NCBI GenBank assembly: GCA_049514555.1
Contig: JBEKUY010000002.1
Span: 248,001-312,000, forward strand
Direction: 5' to 3'
DNA: 64,000 nucleotides
DNA from: JBEKUY01 sp049514555
Lineage (GTDB): Bacteria; Acidobacteriota; Terriglobia; Acidiferrales; UBA7541
In this document: piece by piece, positions 28,405 through 38,431 of the stretch
Layout: the number at the start of each line of letters is the position of its first letter
How positions within the stretch are numbered: position 1 is the first letter of the stretch
Made by a program: the position numbers and the translations under genes
The notes under the pieces: model-generated
Told to the model about the DNA's origin: nothing
The model's database searches: none
What the model saw: the letters and a program-made list of their open reading frames with translations, nothing else

Positions 28405-29820
28405 TCAGCCCTCGTGCCAGTACGTTGACCAGCCCAGGTACCGCGTGGCTGCCTCGTGAAGCATGCCCGCCACGGTGGAAAAATTCGCTGCCACATGGTG
28501 TTCGAAACCGTTCTCGCAGATGTAGCGCAGCAGCTCTTGCATCTTCGGAATCTCGACGACTCCCGCGCCGCCGAACGTTTCGAGAGGATCGTCGGTAAAC
28601 TTCGCGCCCCCCAGATAGCCCCGGACCTTGCCCGCCTGGTCGTCGGTCGAGAACCGCGCGTAGGTGATCGGACCGGCCTTCACGCGGCCCTCGCACGTGC
28701 CGAAGGTGTTGGCCTTTCCCACCGTGCCCGCGATGATGGCCTGATACTCCATCTTCACTTCCTTGAAGAAGTGTTTGGGGAGATTGCTGCAGTGGAAGCA
28801 CACGGCCTTGTTCGGGTCGGCTCCGTAATTATTGTTCCAGTCGAGCAGAGCGCTGGGCGTTCCCGAAGCAAGGCGCAGGGCGTGCATGCTGATCGTGCCG
28901 CAGACGTCCACTTCGCAGGCGCTGGACATCAAATCGTCGCTCATCATGCTCATGATCGTGCACGGCACGATCCCCAGGTTTTCCTCCAGGGACGTCCAGC
29001 ACTGCACCGCGCTGACCTGCGCATCCACCGCCTTCATCCATTGCTCCACGACGGCCGCGAGCTTGGCCATCTTCAGCAGCGCCGCCTCGGGCACGCCGCT
29101 CGTCGAAACGTATTTTCGAATCGCCTGGAGTTTCGCGACGGCGAGCTCGTCGGTATCTTTCATCCGGCCGATCCGCCCGAGAACTTCAGAAAGATCGAGC
29201 GTCTCGATGGTGATTCCCTGCGACTCGAGAATTCTCTCGCTGTAACGCACCGTATTGAACGCCGCGGGGCGCGCGCCGATCGCCCCAACCCGCAAATTCC
29301 GCAACCCCTTCACCACCCGGCATACTCCGGCAAACCACTCGAGGTCCTTGCGAAACTCCGCGCTGTCCGGGCTGACCGTGTGCAGAGTCGTGAGCGAGTA
29401 GGGGATCACGTATTGCTTCAGATTGTTGCAGACGGACATCTTGCCGCAGAAGCTGTCCCGCCGGTGGGCAATGGTCATCTTCGCCGGCGTATCGGGCGTC
29501 GCCTGCACCAGCACCGGAACGTTCAGACGCGACAGCCGCAGCGTATCCGCCACGGCGCGCTCGTCGCCGAAATTCGGCAGCGAGACGATCACGCCGTCGA
29601 TCCGCCCGCTGCTGGCGCGAAACAGCTCGGCGCAGCGCTTGGCCTCCTCATGCGTCTCGACTGCCCCATATTTGCTCTGCTCCGGCCCGAGCGCCACGAC
29701 CTCCATTCCCGCTTTCTGCAAAGACTGCAGGATCTCCTCGCGGCCGGTCTTGGCCAGTTCGTCGGGAAAGAAACCTCGATTCCCGACGATCACACCCATG
29801 GTCATCTTGGAATTGCCCAT
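28405..29820 (-). CDS. L-fucose/L-arabinose isomerase-family protein
   Basis: A 471-residue cytoplasmic protein of the FucI/AraA-like family (COG2407 type). Visible family features are an N-terminal Rossmann-like domain (VGNRGFFPDELAK), a second domain with LNVPVLVQATPD, and the conserved metal-site region around CEVDVCGTISMHAL and LLDWNNNYG with FHCSNLP. Such enzymes convert aldoses to ketoses with Mn2+. Together with the AraD-like gene and the decayed FGGY kinase it implies an aldopentose or deoxyhexose pathway: L-arabinose by the AraD match, L-fucose by the nearby fucosidase. The specific sugar cannot be settled from sequence. Confidence 0.8.
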   Translation of the reverse strand: MGNSKMTMGVIVGNRGFFPDELAKTGREEILQSLQKAGMEVVALGPEQSKYGAVETHEEAKRCAELFRASSGRIDGVIVSLPNFGDERAVADTLRLSRLNVPVLVQATPDTPAKMTIAHRRDSFCGKMSVCNNLKQYVIPYSLTTLHTVSPDSAEFRKDLEWFAGVCRVVKGLRNLRVGAIGARPAAFNTVRYSERILESQGITIETLDLSEVLGRIGRMKDTDELAVAKLQAIRKYVSTSGVPEAALLKMAKLAAVVEQWMKAVDAQVSAVQCWTSLEENLGIVPCTIMSMMSDDLMSSACEVDVCGTISMHALRLASGTPSALLDWNNNYGADPNKAVCFHCSNLPKHFFKEVKMEYQAIIAGTVGKANTFGTCEGRVKAGPITYARFSTDDQAGKVRGYLGGAKFTDDPLETFGGAGVVEIPKMQELLRYICENGFEHHVAANFSTVAGMLHEAATRYLGWSTYWHEG

Positions 29821-29848
29821 AAGTCCCCCGTCTCTGCCTTCCCTGGCC

Positions 29849-30106
29849 TTATTTCGGACCCGCCGCGTTTCTGCGGGCTTCTCGGCTCGGCGCGTAGTGG
29901 TAGCAGTAGACTATTCCCAGCACCGCCATGAGAGCTCCCCACCAGACATTTGCGTGCACATGGAAAAGCACGATGCTCGGTTGGAGCGGGGGGTGCACGA
30001 GTTGATAGATTCCAGCCCCCGCAATCAGCAAGCCGTTGAAGAGAAGAGAGATTCCGACAAAGAACCAAATCGATATGGATCCGCCGCCAGGTCTCATTGT
30101 CCTCAC
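29849..30106 (-). CDS. Small two-helix membrane protein coupled to the sugar symporter
   Basis: An 85-residue protein with two predicted membrane helices (about 11-30 and 52-70) and a basic C-terminus. The GTG start at 30106 overlaps the TGA stop of the symporter (GTGA), so translation is probably coupled; an ATG three codons later, with GTGAGG just before it, is an alternative. Position suggests an accessory subunit or stabilising partner of the symporter. No family was recognised. Confidence 0.7.
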   Translation of the reverse strand: MRTMRPGGGSISIWFFVGISLLFNGLLIAGAGIYQLVHPPLQPSIVLFHVHANVWWGALMAVLGIVYCYHYAPSREARRNAAGPK

Positions 30107-31809
30107 CAGAAGAGAAGATTGAGAATCACAAATCCAATTGCCACGATGGCCGCCCAGAAAATCGGCCGCTTGTATAGCGGCACCAACTGTTCGGACGGAA
30201 TATCAGTCAGCCCATACACGAGACCCCTCAACTCGCTGTCCCGCTTCGGCTTGGTCAGCAGGCTGACCACGATCGTCACCACTATGCAGATGATCGAACA
30301 CCACAGCGCCCGGTACATGTTCTCCGCCATAGCCTTCGCGTAGGGCGAGAGAGCGATATAGCGCAACGCTGAAGGATCCATCTTCACCCAAACGAACATG
30401 CCGATGGAAGAACAGGTGCCCGCCAAGAGGCCCCAGAATCCGCCGGCACCCGTAATGCGCTTCCAAAGCATGCCGAGGACTACTGTGCCGAAGAGCGGCG
30501 CAATGAAGAAGCTGAACAGCGCCTGGACGTAGTCCATGATGCTTCCGAATTTCATGACCAGGTAAGCGGTGCCGATGCTCACGATCACGCCCACCACCGT
30601 GCACCAGCGGCCCATGCGGACGCGCTGCTCGTCGGTCGCTGTCTTGTGGAAGAACGCGGCGTAGATGTCTATCGTCCAGACGGTCGTGAAAGCGCTGACA
30701 TTGCCCGCCATCCCCGACATGAAGCCGGCCATCAGCGCGGTGATGCCCAGACCAAGAAGTCCCGGGCCGCAATAACGAGCCAGCAGGAGCGGGAGTACTT
30801 CGTTGTAGCTGTGCGCCCCAGCCGTAACTTTGGCGACATTTTCTCCCACGAGGTGCATGGGGAGAACCGCGATTCCGATCAGGCCCGGCAGAATCACGAT
30901 GAACGGCACCATCATCTTGAAGGCCGCCCCGATCACCGGCGCCAGCTTGGCGGCGCGGAGGTCCTTGGCGGAGAGGATGCGCTGCACCACGAGAAAGTCC
31001 GTGGTCCAGTAACCCATGGAGAGCATCGCCCCGAGACCGAAGACGATGCCCGTCCAGTGAATCCCCATGGGGTTATCTTTGAACGAGCCCATGGTGCTCC
31101 ACAGGTGCGTGTACTCAGCCGAGGCACGCTGCGCGATGCTCGCCTGCAAATTGCGCCACCCTCCCGCCTCGACGAGTCCCAGGATGGGAATCAGCAGCGC
31201 GCCGGCCCAAATGAGAATGAACTGGAGCACTTCGTTAAAGATGGCTGAGCGCAGTCCGCCGAGAGCGACGTAGATCGCCACCGTAATCGAGGAAACCCAG
31301 ATGCTGACGTGAATGTTCCAGCCAAGCACGACCTTCAGGACCAGCGCCATCGCGAACATGTTGATGCCGCTCATGAGCACGGTCATGAAGGCGAACGAGA
31401 CGGCGGAGAGGGCGCGAGCGGGCTCGCCGTAGCGCAGCTTGAGGTAGCCGGGGACCGAGTGGGTCCTCGAAATGTAGTAGAACGGAATCATCACCAGGGC
31501 GAGGAAGAGCATCGCCGGGATGGCGCCGATCCAATACCAATGGGTGGCCAGGATTCCGTATTGATAGGCGGCCCCGGCCCAACCCATCAGCTCGAGGGAA
31601 CCGAGATTCGCGGAAAGAAAGCTGAGACCTGCGATCCAGGCCGTCATCTCGCGCCCGGCCATGAAAAAGTCTTCACCGGTCTTGGCGTGTTCCTTGAGAT
31701 AGAAGCCGATCGCCAGAACCAGCGCAAAATAGAAAATCACGATGATCAGATCGATGGGTGAGAGATGCAACAGCCGCTGCGAGGTGACCAACGCTAGAAG
31801 TGGGGTCAT
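30103..31809 (-). CDS. Sodium:sugar symporter (SSS/SGLT family)
   Basis: A 568-residue integral membrane protein with about 13-14 hydrophobic segments. SSS-family features include FFMAGREMTAWIAGLSFLSAN near the start (split FFMAGREMTAW and AGLSFLSAN), the GALLIP region and ITALMAGFMSGMAGNVSAF with the Na2-site serines. The SGLT-like members import sugars with Na+. It overlaps the small membrane protein gene by four bases and is the promoter-proximal gene of the minus-strand catabolic operon (symporter, small protein, isomerase, M24-like, araD). It would import the sugar that the isomerase acts on. Confidence 0.9.
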   Translation of the reverse strand: MTPLLALVTSQRLLHLSPIDLIIVIFYFALVLAIGFYLKEHAKTGEDFFMAGREMTAWIAGLSFLSANLGSLELMGWAGAAYQYGILATHWYWIGAIPAMLFLALVMIPFYYISRTHSVPGYLKLRYGEPARALSAVSFAFMTVLMSGINMFAMALVLKVVLGWNIHVSIWVSSITVAIYVALGGLRSAIFNEVLQFILIWAGALLIPILGLVEAGGWRNLQASIAQRASAEYTHLWSTMGSFKDNPMGIHWTGIVFGLGAMLSMGYWTTDFLVVQRILSAKDLRAAKLAPVIGAAFKMMVPFIVILPGLIGIAVLPMHLVGENVAKVTAGAHSYNEVLPLLLARYCGPGLLGLGITALMAGFMSGMAGNVSAFTTVWTIDIYAAFFHKTATDEQRVRMGRWCTVVGVIVSIGTAYLVMKFGSIMDYVQALFSFFIAPLFGTVVLGMLWKRITGAGGFWGLLAGTCSSIGMFVWVKMDPSALRYIALSPYAKAMAENMYRALWCSIICIVVTIVVSLLTKPKRDSELRGLVYGLTDIPSEQLVPLYKRPIFWAAIVAIGFVILNLLFW

Positions 31810-32213
31810 AGGGTTCGAGCTTTCCCTCCGTTAGCTAGAGTGGTCCTTACCTGAACTTGCTGGCACGCTGCCCCAACGCCTGACGTCGCTGCCTCGTGCC
31901 GTCCTACCGCTGTCCTCGTTCCCCGATCACCATACCCGCTTGCACTCCCCGACAAATCCCGGGGACGCCGGCGGAGATCATAACTCATTGAGCCTTCGGA
32001 ATCACCAGGTCCGTGGCGGAATGCGCTGGTGTCGTTACCCCAAGTGAATGTCCCATGTCGCCCATCGGTCTTCCTGCGGCCGTTTTCTCGCCGTAAGACA
32101 CCGATATGGAATTGGACGCGATTATGCAGTACGCTTCGGAGCACCGACCGTCCCGAGGGACGGCAAGGCACGACCGCCAGCCTTTGCGCGCAAACGGAAC
32201 GGGGAGTTAATCG
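31810..32213. other. Divergent promoter region between symporter and mutarotase genes
   Basis: A 404-bp noncoding gap between two divergent operons. An inverted repeat CCCCGACAAATCCCGGGG lies near 31956-31973. No clear sigma-70 promoter or reading frame was found, so operator sites here are only presumed from the layout. Confidence 0.4.
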
Positions 32214-33440
32214 ATGAAAAGATCTTGGATCTACTCGCTTCTTGTTTTAACCATCTTGCTCAGCCTCGGCTTCGCATCCAAAAGAGTTCTATCGGGAGCG
32301 TCCAGAATGACATCACAGGCACAAGCAGCCGCAAACTCTCAGACGATCACCATCGGCGGGGAACCGGTCATCACCCTCACGCGCCCCAGCCCGGCTGACA
32401 AGACCAAACCCCAGTTCCTCGAAGCGATCGTTTTGCCGGGCCGCGGCATGAACTTGCTGCAATTGAAAGCGTGGCTCCCTGGCAAGGGCGAGATCGATGT
32501 GATCGCTTCCCCTGGATTGGCCGATGCCAAACAGTTGCTGGACAACGGTGATGATGAATTCGGGAACAGGGCCTTTATGCTCGGCAGCGCCATTCTCCTG
32601 CCCTATCCCAACCGTATTCGCGGAACCTTTTCTCCCGACGGCAAGACCATCGAGACCACGGTTGCCGGCAAGACGCTCTCTCTTCCGGCGAATTGGAAGG
32701 GAAAGAATCCCGGCGCCGAGAAACATGCCATGCACGGACTGATTCTCTCCGCCAAGTTCGAGGATGTGAAGCACCAGGACGGGCCCGCTGAGTCGAGCGC
32801 CTCCGGCATCTTGCACACCGGCGATTTTGGCGGCCATTGGCCCTCGAAGACCGACGTCAGCGTCCGCACCACGCTCAAAAACAATGCGCTGGATATCGTC
32901 GTCGCCACGAAAAATGTCGGGAGCGAACCGCTGCCGATGGCCATTGGCGCTCATCCCTACTTCGCTTTCCCCAGCGGCGATCGGCAGCAGGCACGCTTGC
33001 ATCTCCCCTGCACCTTGCGGGCTCCGGCCAACAACTACGACGACGTGTTCCCCATTGGCCAGATCGTTCCGGTGAAAGGCACCCCGTTCGACTTTACGGC
33101 TCCGGGTGGCGCGCCGCTGGGCACGCTGTTCCTGGACGACAGCTTCACCGGCATCCAGCGCAATGCCGGCGGCAACGCCGTCATCGAGATCACGGATCCC
33201 GCGGCGAATTATGGCTTGCGCATTCTTGCTCTTTCGCCGGAAGTCAAGGCGGTTCAGGTCTACGCGCCGCCGGATAAGAACTTCGTCGCCGTCGAACCTC
33301 AGTTCAATCTGGTCGATCCGTTCAACAAGAAACTTTGGGGAAAGACCGACACGGGAATGGTCCTGCTCCAGCCGGGCCAATCGGTTTCGTGGCACATCAG
33401 ATTGGAGCTATTCACTCCGGCGGCTGGAGCTGCCCACTAG
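32214..33440 (+). CDS. Exported aldose 1-epimerase (mutarotase)
   Basis: A 408-residue GalM-like protein with an N-terminal signal/anchor segment (about 5-23). Core mutarotase features are the PYPNRIRGTF motif, HGLILSAKF carrying one active-site His, AIGAHPYFAF carrying the second, and the catalytic Glu near FVAVEPQFNLVDPFN. It interconverts alpha and beta anomers of galactose or related aldoses. Its predicted location outside the cytoplasm fits with the secreted GH31 and GH42 enzymes that follow, whose products it would equilibrate before uptake. The gene starts at ATG 32214 after GGGGAG. Confidence 0.9.
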   Translation: MKRSWIYSLLVLTILLSLGFASKRVLSGASRMTSQAQAAANSQTITIGGEPVITLTRPSPADKTKPQFLEAIVLPGRGMNLLQLKAWLPGKGEIDVIASPGLADAKQLLDNGDDEFGNRAFMLGSAILLPYPNRIRGTFSPDGKTIETTVAGKTLSLPANWKGKNPGAEKHAMHGLILSAKFEDVKHQDGPAESSASGILHTGDFGGHWPSKTDVSVRTTLKNNALDIVVATKNVGSEPLPMAIGAHPYFAFPSGDRQQARLHLPCTLRAPANNYDDVFPIGQIVPVKGTPFDFTAPGGAPLGTLFLDDSFTGIQRNAGGNAVIEITDPAANYGLRILALSPEVKAVQVYAPPDKNFVAVEPQFNLVDPFNKKLWGKTDTGMVLLQPGQSVSWHIRLELFTPAAGAAH

Positions 33441-33577
33441 TCCCGATCGCGGAGTCTGCCTAAACGTATCGACGCGCTGCGAAGATGCCAGGGGTACGGC
33501 AGCCCCTCTTCCGGGCATCACGATTGGGCCGCCCACTGGATGGAATCATGACCGGGAAATCAGAAAGGAACAACGCC

Positions 33578-35974
33578 ATGCATAGATTCCGCCGCCCGGT
33601 TCTTGGGTTCTCGGTGTTTGTAATCCTCGGCCTGGCCGTCACCGCTCGCGCCCAATGGAACCCCCTCAATCCCGTCACCGGTTTCAATCAGCAGCCGGAC
33701 GGCGTGCTCATCGCGCTCAAGACCGGTTACCTGCGCCTGCAGGTCTGCGCCGACTCGATCGTCCATGTCGTGTACTCGCTGGAGCCCGCCGTACCGCAGA
33801 GGACCGATTTCATCGTCACGAAGACGAGCTGGCCGCACACGGATTTCACGCTCCTCACGACAGCCTTCACGGCGGGCCAGCCGGCGAAGGCCATCGCCCT
33901 GAAGACCGCGCGGCTGACCGTGAAGGTAAATCTGGAGAACTCCGCCGTGGTTTTCGAGGACGAAGCGGGTAAGCCGCTCGCGCAAGAAGACAGCAGAACG
34001 CTGACGCCCGCCGAGGTGAACGGCGAGAAGACCTACCACCCGGAGCGCTTCGTCAACATGTGGGCCACCCAGGAGGCCTTCTATGGTCTCGGCCAACACC
34101 AAGCCGGCGTGTGGAATTACCGCGGCGAAGCCGTCGACATCTCCCAGGACAACACGAATATCTCGATCCCCTTCCTTCTTTCCAGCAATGGCTACGGCCT
34201 CTTCTGGAACAACGGCTCACGCAGCCGCTTCAATAACCGCTTTGTCCACTCCTTTTACTACAGTTCGGAAGTCGCCGACGCGATGGACTACTACTTCCTC
34301 TACGGCCCTGGCTTCGACAACATCATCGCCGCCTACCGTGAATTGACCGGCCAGGCGCCGCTCTTCGGCAAATGGGCCTACGGCTACTGGCAGTGCAAGA
34401 ACCGCTACTCGACCCAGGAAGAAATCCTCGGCGTCGCTCACAAGTATCGCGAGCTGCACATACCGCTGGACAACATCGTGCAGGATTGGTTCTGGTGGGT
34501 CACCATGGGCGATCCCGTCTTCGATTCAAAACGCTATCCCGACCCCCGGGGCATGATCGACGACCTGCACAAGGACAATGTCCACCTGATGATGTCGGTC
34601 TGGCCCTTCTTCCGGCCTCACCCGCCGGATCATCCCGAAGTGCTGGATCCCGTTTATCAAGAGATGGACAAGCGCGGGTTCTTCATTGGGCGCACCATCG
34701 CTCCCAGCTTCCATCCTGTCGGCCAGGCGCTCTACGATCCGTTCAACCCCGAGGCGCGCAAGTACTACTGGAAGCTGATGAACGACGCGCTCTTCAAGAT
34801 CGGCGTTGATGCCTGGTGGCTGGACACCACCGAACCAGAAACCGAAGGACGCGAGACCAACATCCTGGTCACCAGCAAGCTCGCCATTGGCAACGGCGCG
34901 CGATACGCCAACGAGTTCCCCCTCTTGACCACCACGGCCGTCTACCAAGGACAGAGAAGTGCCTCCGACCGGAAGCGCGTCTTCATCCTTACCCGGTCGG
35001 CATATGCCGGAAGCCAGCGCAATTCCGCGGCGATGTGGTCCGGCGACGTGGACCCCAATTGGGAGACTTTCCGGCGCCAGATTCCTGCCGGCTTGAATCT
35101 CTCCGTCTCCGGCATTCCGTACTGGACGACCGATATCGGCGGTTTCGTCGGCGCCAGTCCCAGCGATCCGGCTTACCGCGAGCTCTACGTGCGCTGGTTC
35201 CAGTTCGGTGCCTTTTGCCCCATCTTCCGGGCTCACGGAACCCGTTACAATCCCGACCAGAATGAGATCTGGTCGTACGGCCCGGAGGCGCAGAGGATCC
35301 TCGTGAGCTACGATCGCCTGCGCTATCGTCTGCTGCCGTATATTTATTCGCTCGCGTGGAAGACCACGAGCGAGGGATACACGATCATGCGTCCCCTCGT
35401 CATGGATTTCCGCACCGACGTGCGAGCTCAGAACATCGGCGACCAGTTCCTCTTCGGCCCGTTCATCCTTGTGAATCCGGTAACCGAACCCGGCGCCGCC
35501 GCGCGGCATCTCTACCTGCCCCAAGCGAAGTGGTACGACTTCTGGACGGGTATTGCGGCGGAGGGCGGCAAGGCGATCGATGCAAGCGCGCCCCTCGACC
35601 AGATCCCGCTGTACGTTCGTGCGGGCTCCATCCTGCCGATGGGGCCCGATGTCGAATACGCCAGCGAGAAACCTGCCGACCCGATCGAGCTGCGCGTGTA
35701 TCGCGGCGCTGACGGCGATTTCACGCTTTACGAAGATGAGGGCGACACCTACGACTACGAAAAAGGAGTGTACGCCACGATTCCCTTGCACTGGGATGAT
35801 GCCAAACAGGCGCTAACGATCGGCGAGCGAAAGGGCAAGTTCCCGGGGATGCTCGAAGCGCGCACCTTCCGAATCGTCTTCGTTGGGGAAAACCACGGCG
35901 TGGGAATCAGCCCGTCCGAGCAAGCCGATCGGGCGGTGCAGTATTCCGGTGAGCCGGTCACAGTTACGCCGTAA
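33578..35974 (+). CDS. Secreted GH31 alpha-xylosidase/alpha-glucosidase
   Basis: A 798-residue GH31 enzyme. Start ATG 33578 gives a clean Sec signal peptide (about 26 residues, ending ARAQ) and has AGGAA upstream; two in-frame ATGs further upstream do not. An N-terminal beta-sandwich is followed by the catalytic barrel with FGKWAYGYWQCKNRY, the nucleophile Asp in WWLDTTEPE and the acid/base Asp in WSGDVDPNW, then C-terminal beta domains. The general pattern is close to bacterial alpha-xylosidases that act on xyloglucan oligosaccharides, but alpha-glucosidase activity cannot be excluded. It is 27 nt upstream of the GH42 gene and likely co-transcribed with it. Confidence 0.9.
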   Translation: MHRFRRPVLGFSVFVILGLAVTARAQWNPLNPVTGFNQQPDGVLIALKTGYLRLQVCADSIVHVVYSLEPAVPQRTDFIVTKTSWPHTDFTLLTTAFTAGQPAKAIALKTARLTVKVNLENSAVVFEDEAGKPLAQEDSRTLTPAEVNGEKTYHPERFVNMWATQEAFYGLGQHQAGVWNYRGEAVDISQDNTNISIPFLLSSNGYGLFWNNGSRSRFNNRFVHSFYYSSEVADAMDYYFLYGPGFDNIIAAYRELTGQAPLFGKWAYGYWQCKNRYSTQEEILGVAHKYRELHIPLDNIVQDWFWWVTMGDPVFDSKRYPDPRGMIDDLHKDNVHLMMSVWPFFRPHPPDHPEVLDPVYQEMDKRGFFIGRTIAPSFHPVGQALYDPFNPEARKYYWKLMNDALFKIGVDAWWLDTTEPETEGRETNILVTSKLAIGNGARYANEFPLLTTTAVYQGQRSASDRKRVFILTRSAYAGSQRNSAAMWSGDVDPNWETFRRQIPAGLNLSVSGIPYWTTDIGGFVGASPSDPAYRELYVRWFQFGAFCPIFRAHGTRYNPDQNEIWSYGPEAQRILVSYDRLRYRLLPYIYSLAWKTTSEGYTIMRPLVMDFRTDVRAQNIGDQFLFGPFILVNPVTEPGAAARHLYLPQAKWYDFWTGIAAEGGKAIDASAPLDQIPLYVRAGSILPMGPDVEYASEKPADPIELRVYRGADGDFTLYEDEGDTYDYEKGVYATIPLHWDDAKQALTIGERKGKFPGMLEARTFRIVFVGENHGVGISPSEQADRAVQYSGEPVTVTP

Positions 35975-36001
35975 TCTTGGACGAATTCAGGGGAGGTCAT
36001 C

Positions 36002-38104
36002 ATGCTGCTGTCACGCCTTTGCAGAATCTTCGCAGTGGCCGTCTTGGTTGTGTTCGCCGCACAAGCGCAAACGCCTACTCCTTCCACCACGTCTCCGACC
36101 AAGGTCATTCCCACTCAGATTCCCGAACGCAACGCCATCCTGATGGGAGCGGCTTGGTACCCGGAGCAGTGGCCGGAATCGCGCTGGGAAGCAGATCTGC
36201 GCCTGATGGAAGCGGCGCATATCAACGTCTCGCGCATAGCCGAGTTTGCCTGGAGCACCATGGAGCCCTCGGAAGGCCGCTTTGAATTTGACTGGCTTGA
36301 GCGGGCCATTCGCCTGGCGGAGAAACACCATATCGCCATCGTGCTCGGAACGCCCACGGCGGCGCCGCCCGCGTGGCTCACTTCGAAATATCCGGACACT
36401 CTGCGCGTCGAGCCGAACGGCCAGCGCGTCACGCACGGCAACCGCGCCCATGGCTCGGTCACTTCTGCCCGTTATCGCGAGTTCTGCCGCCGTATTGCCG
36501 AACAGATGGCCATCCGTTTCGGCCATGATCCTAACGTCGTCGGCTGGCAAATCGACAACGAGTATGGCTACGCCTTGATGTCCTATGACGACGATGCCCG
36601 CCGCCAGTTCCAGGATTGGCTCAAAGCGAAGTACAAGACGCTAGACAGTCTGAATCAGCACTGGACCACCGCTTACTGGAGCGAGACTTACGACAACTGG
36701 TCGGAAATTCCCATCCCCGTGGGCGCGCACAATCCGGGGCTTATGCTCGAATGGAAACGCTTCGTCACCTATGCCTGGAATGAATACCAGAAGAACCAGA
36801 TTGAAGTAATTCGCCAGCACTCAGACACGCGGCAGTTCGTCACCGGAAATTTGATGGGCTTCTTCGACGGGTTCGACCATTACGCCATAAATGAGCCCCT
36901 AACATTCTCGTCCTGGGATGACTACGTTGGAAGCGGCCACCTCGACCCCGATTTCAACGGACTGTCCCACGATCTGACGCGCGGCTTCAAACGCCGGAAC
37001 TTCTGGGTCATGGAAACGCAGCCCGGCGCTGTGAACTGGCACGCCGTGAACAACTTCCTGAACAAAGGCGAAGTGCGTGTGATGGCGTGGGAAGCAATCG
37101 GTCATGGCGCCGATGCCCTGAGCTACTGGCAGTGGCGCAGCGCTCTGAACGGCCAGGAGCAATACCACGGCACGCTCGTCGGCCCCGACGGGACGCCCGT
37201 TCCTTTGCTCGACGAAGTCAGCCAAACGGGAAAGGAATTTGCCAAAGTCCAGGACAGCCTCCGCGGCACGGAGGTCGTGTCGCAGGTGGCTCTCCTGAAT
37301 TCCTACGAGAGCCGCTGGGCCATCGATTGGCAGAAACACACCTCGAAATACGATCAAGTCGGACTTCTCAAGAGTTACTACCACGCGCTCCGCGCGCTTT
37401 CTCAATCGATCGATGTGGTCAGCCCGTACGCGCCGCTCGGCGACTACAAGCTCGTCGTGGCGCCGGATTTGAATCTCATCCCCAAGGACCTAGCCGCTCA
37501 TCTTCTCGAGTATGTCCAGAACGGCGGCCATCTTGTCTTGGGGCCTCGCTCGGGGATGAAGGACGAATTCAACACACTTTTGCCGCAGCGCCAACCGGGG
37601 TTTCTTGTGGACGCTCTAGGAGGCCGCGTCGAGCAATACTACGCGCTGGACAAGGATTTCCCCGTCACGGGCGCATGGGGCAGCGGCGAAGTCACCATCT
37701 GGGCTGAACAGTTGAAGGCCTCTGCAAAGGACGCGGAGACGCTGCTGCAATACGGACAAGCCAACGGCTGGCTCGATGGTCAGCCCGCGGTCCTGACGAG
37801 GGGTTATGGCCAGGGCCGCATCACCTATATCGGCGCCGTACTCGACGACAAACTCATGGCCGCGGCGGCGCAATGGATGGTGCAGAAGAGCGGAGTCACT
37901 CCTGCTTTCGGTCCCGTGCCCGACGGGATCGAGGTCCTCCGGCGAACAGGCGCCGCCAAGCAGGTACTCATCCTGATCAATCACAGCACAGAGAACCGCC
38001 GCGTTGCGCTTCCACACGCGATGAAGGCGCTGCTCGCGGGCGTCGATGAAACGACGGTCGAGCTCCCTCTCAACGGCGTGGAGGTGCTTCTCGACCGCCA
38101 ATGA
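36002..38104 (+). CDS. Secreted GH42 beta-galactosidase
   Basis: A 700-residue protein with a signal peptide (about 1-23) and GH42 architecture. The barrel has MGAAWYPEQWPESRW near the start, acid/base Glu in GWQIDNEYG and nucleophile Glu in WVMETQPG; a Rossmann-like trimerisation domain and a small beta domain follow. It removes terminal beta-galactose, for example from galactan or xyloglucan side chains. ATG 36002 follows GGGGAGG, 27 nt after the GH31 stop. Together with GH27, GH31 and the Leloir genes it supports galactose recovery as a theme of the locus. Confidence 0.93.
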   Translation: MLLSRLCRIFAVAVLVVFAAQAQTPTPSTTSPTKVIPTQIPERNAILMGAAWYPEQWPESRWEADLRLMEAAHINVSRIAEFAWSTMEPSEGRFEFDWLERAIRLAEKHHIAIVLGTPTAAPPAWLTSKYPDTLRVEPNGQRVTHGNRAHGSVTSARYREFCRRIAEQMAIRFGHDPNVVGWQIDNEYGYALMSYDDDARRQFQDWLKAKYKTLDSLNQHWTTAYWSETYDNWSEIPIPVGAHNPGLMLEWKRFVTYAWNEYQKNQIEVIRQHSDTRQFVTGNLMGFFDGFDHYAINEPLTFSSWDDYVGSGHLDPDFNGLSHDLTRGFKRRNFWVMETQPGAVNWHAVNNFLNKGEVRVMAWEAIGHGADALSYWQWRSALNGQEQYHGTLVGPDGTPVPLLDEVSQTGKEFAKVQDSLRGTEVVSQVALLNSYESRWAIDWQKHTSKYDQVGLLKSYYHALRALSQSIDVVSPYAPLGDYKLVVAPDLNLIPKDLAAHLLEYVQNGGHLVLGPRSGMKDEFNTLLPQRQPGFLVDALGGRVEQYYALDKDFPVTGAWGSGEVTIWAEQLKASAKDAETLLQYGQANGWLDGQPAVLTRGYGQGRITYIGAVLDDKLMAAAAQWMVQKSGVTPAFGPVPDGIEVLRRTGAAKQVLILINHSTENRRVALPHAMKALLAGVDETTVELPLNGVEVLLDRQ

Positions 38105-38331
38105 AATTGCGCAAAACCCTGCCAGCCGTTCGGATCGGCATGGTCTGATCCGTGTACGATCCCGTGGGCGGACCGAACGAACCGGACTAGTTCCCTTCGT
38201 CTGTCTTGGTTGGCCTCGTACCGGCTGACCGCGGGTGCCCCACCCATTGTTGGCCCTGTGTTCAGTTGTCTTGCGCCGCCGTTTGCTCTGCTGCGTGGTA
38301 AAATGCAAATGGTTGTCATCTCGGGGGATCT

Positions 38332-38431
38332 ATTAAGCGCAGACAATACGCCTGGGGTTTTCTTTCCTTGATTGTTCTACTTGGACCCTCTTGCTTTGGG
38401 CAGACCGGCTTCAACCACGTAAAAAAAACCA
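38332..38431 (+). pseudogene. Detached signal-peptide segment of the following TPR protein
   Basis: In frame 1, ATT AAG CGC begins a textbook Sec signal (KRRQYAWGFLSLIVLLGPSC then FGQ) preceded by GGGGGA. The codon in the start position is ATT, and no ATG, GTG or TTG lies between it and the upstream TAA. The frame then meets a run of eight A (38421-38428); reading seven A instead would join it to the TPR gene starting at 38432. This indicates two lesions, or two sequence errors, in one gene. Confidence 0.7.
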
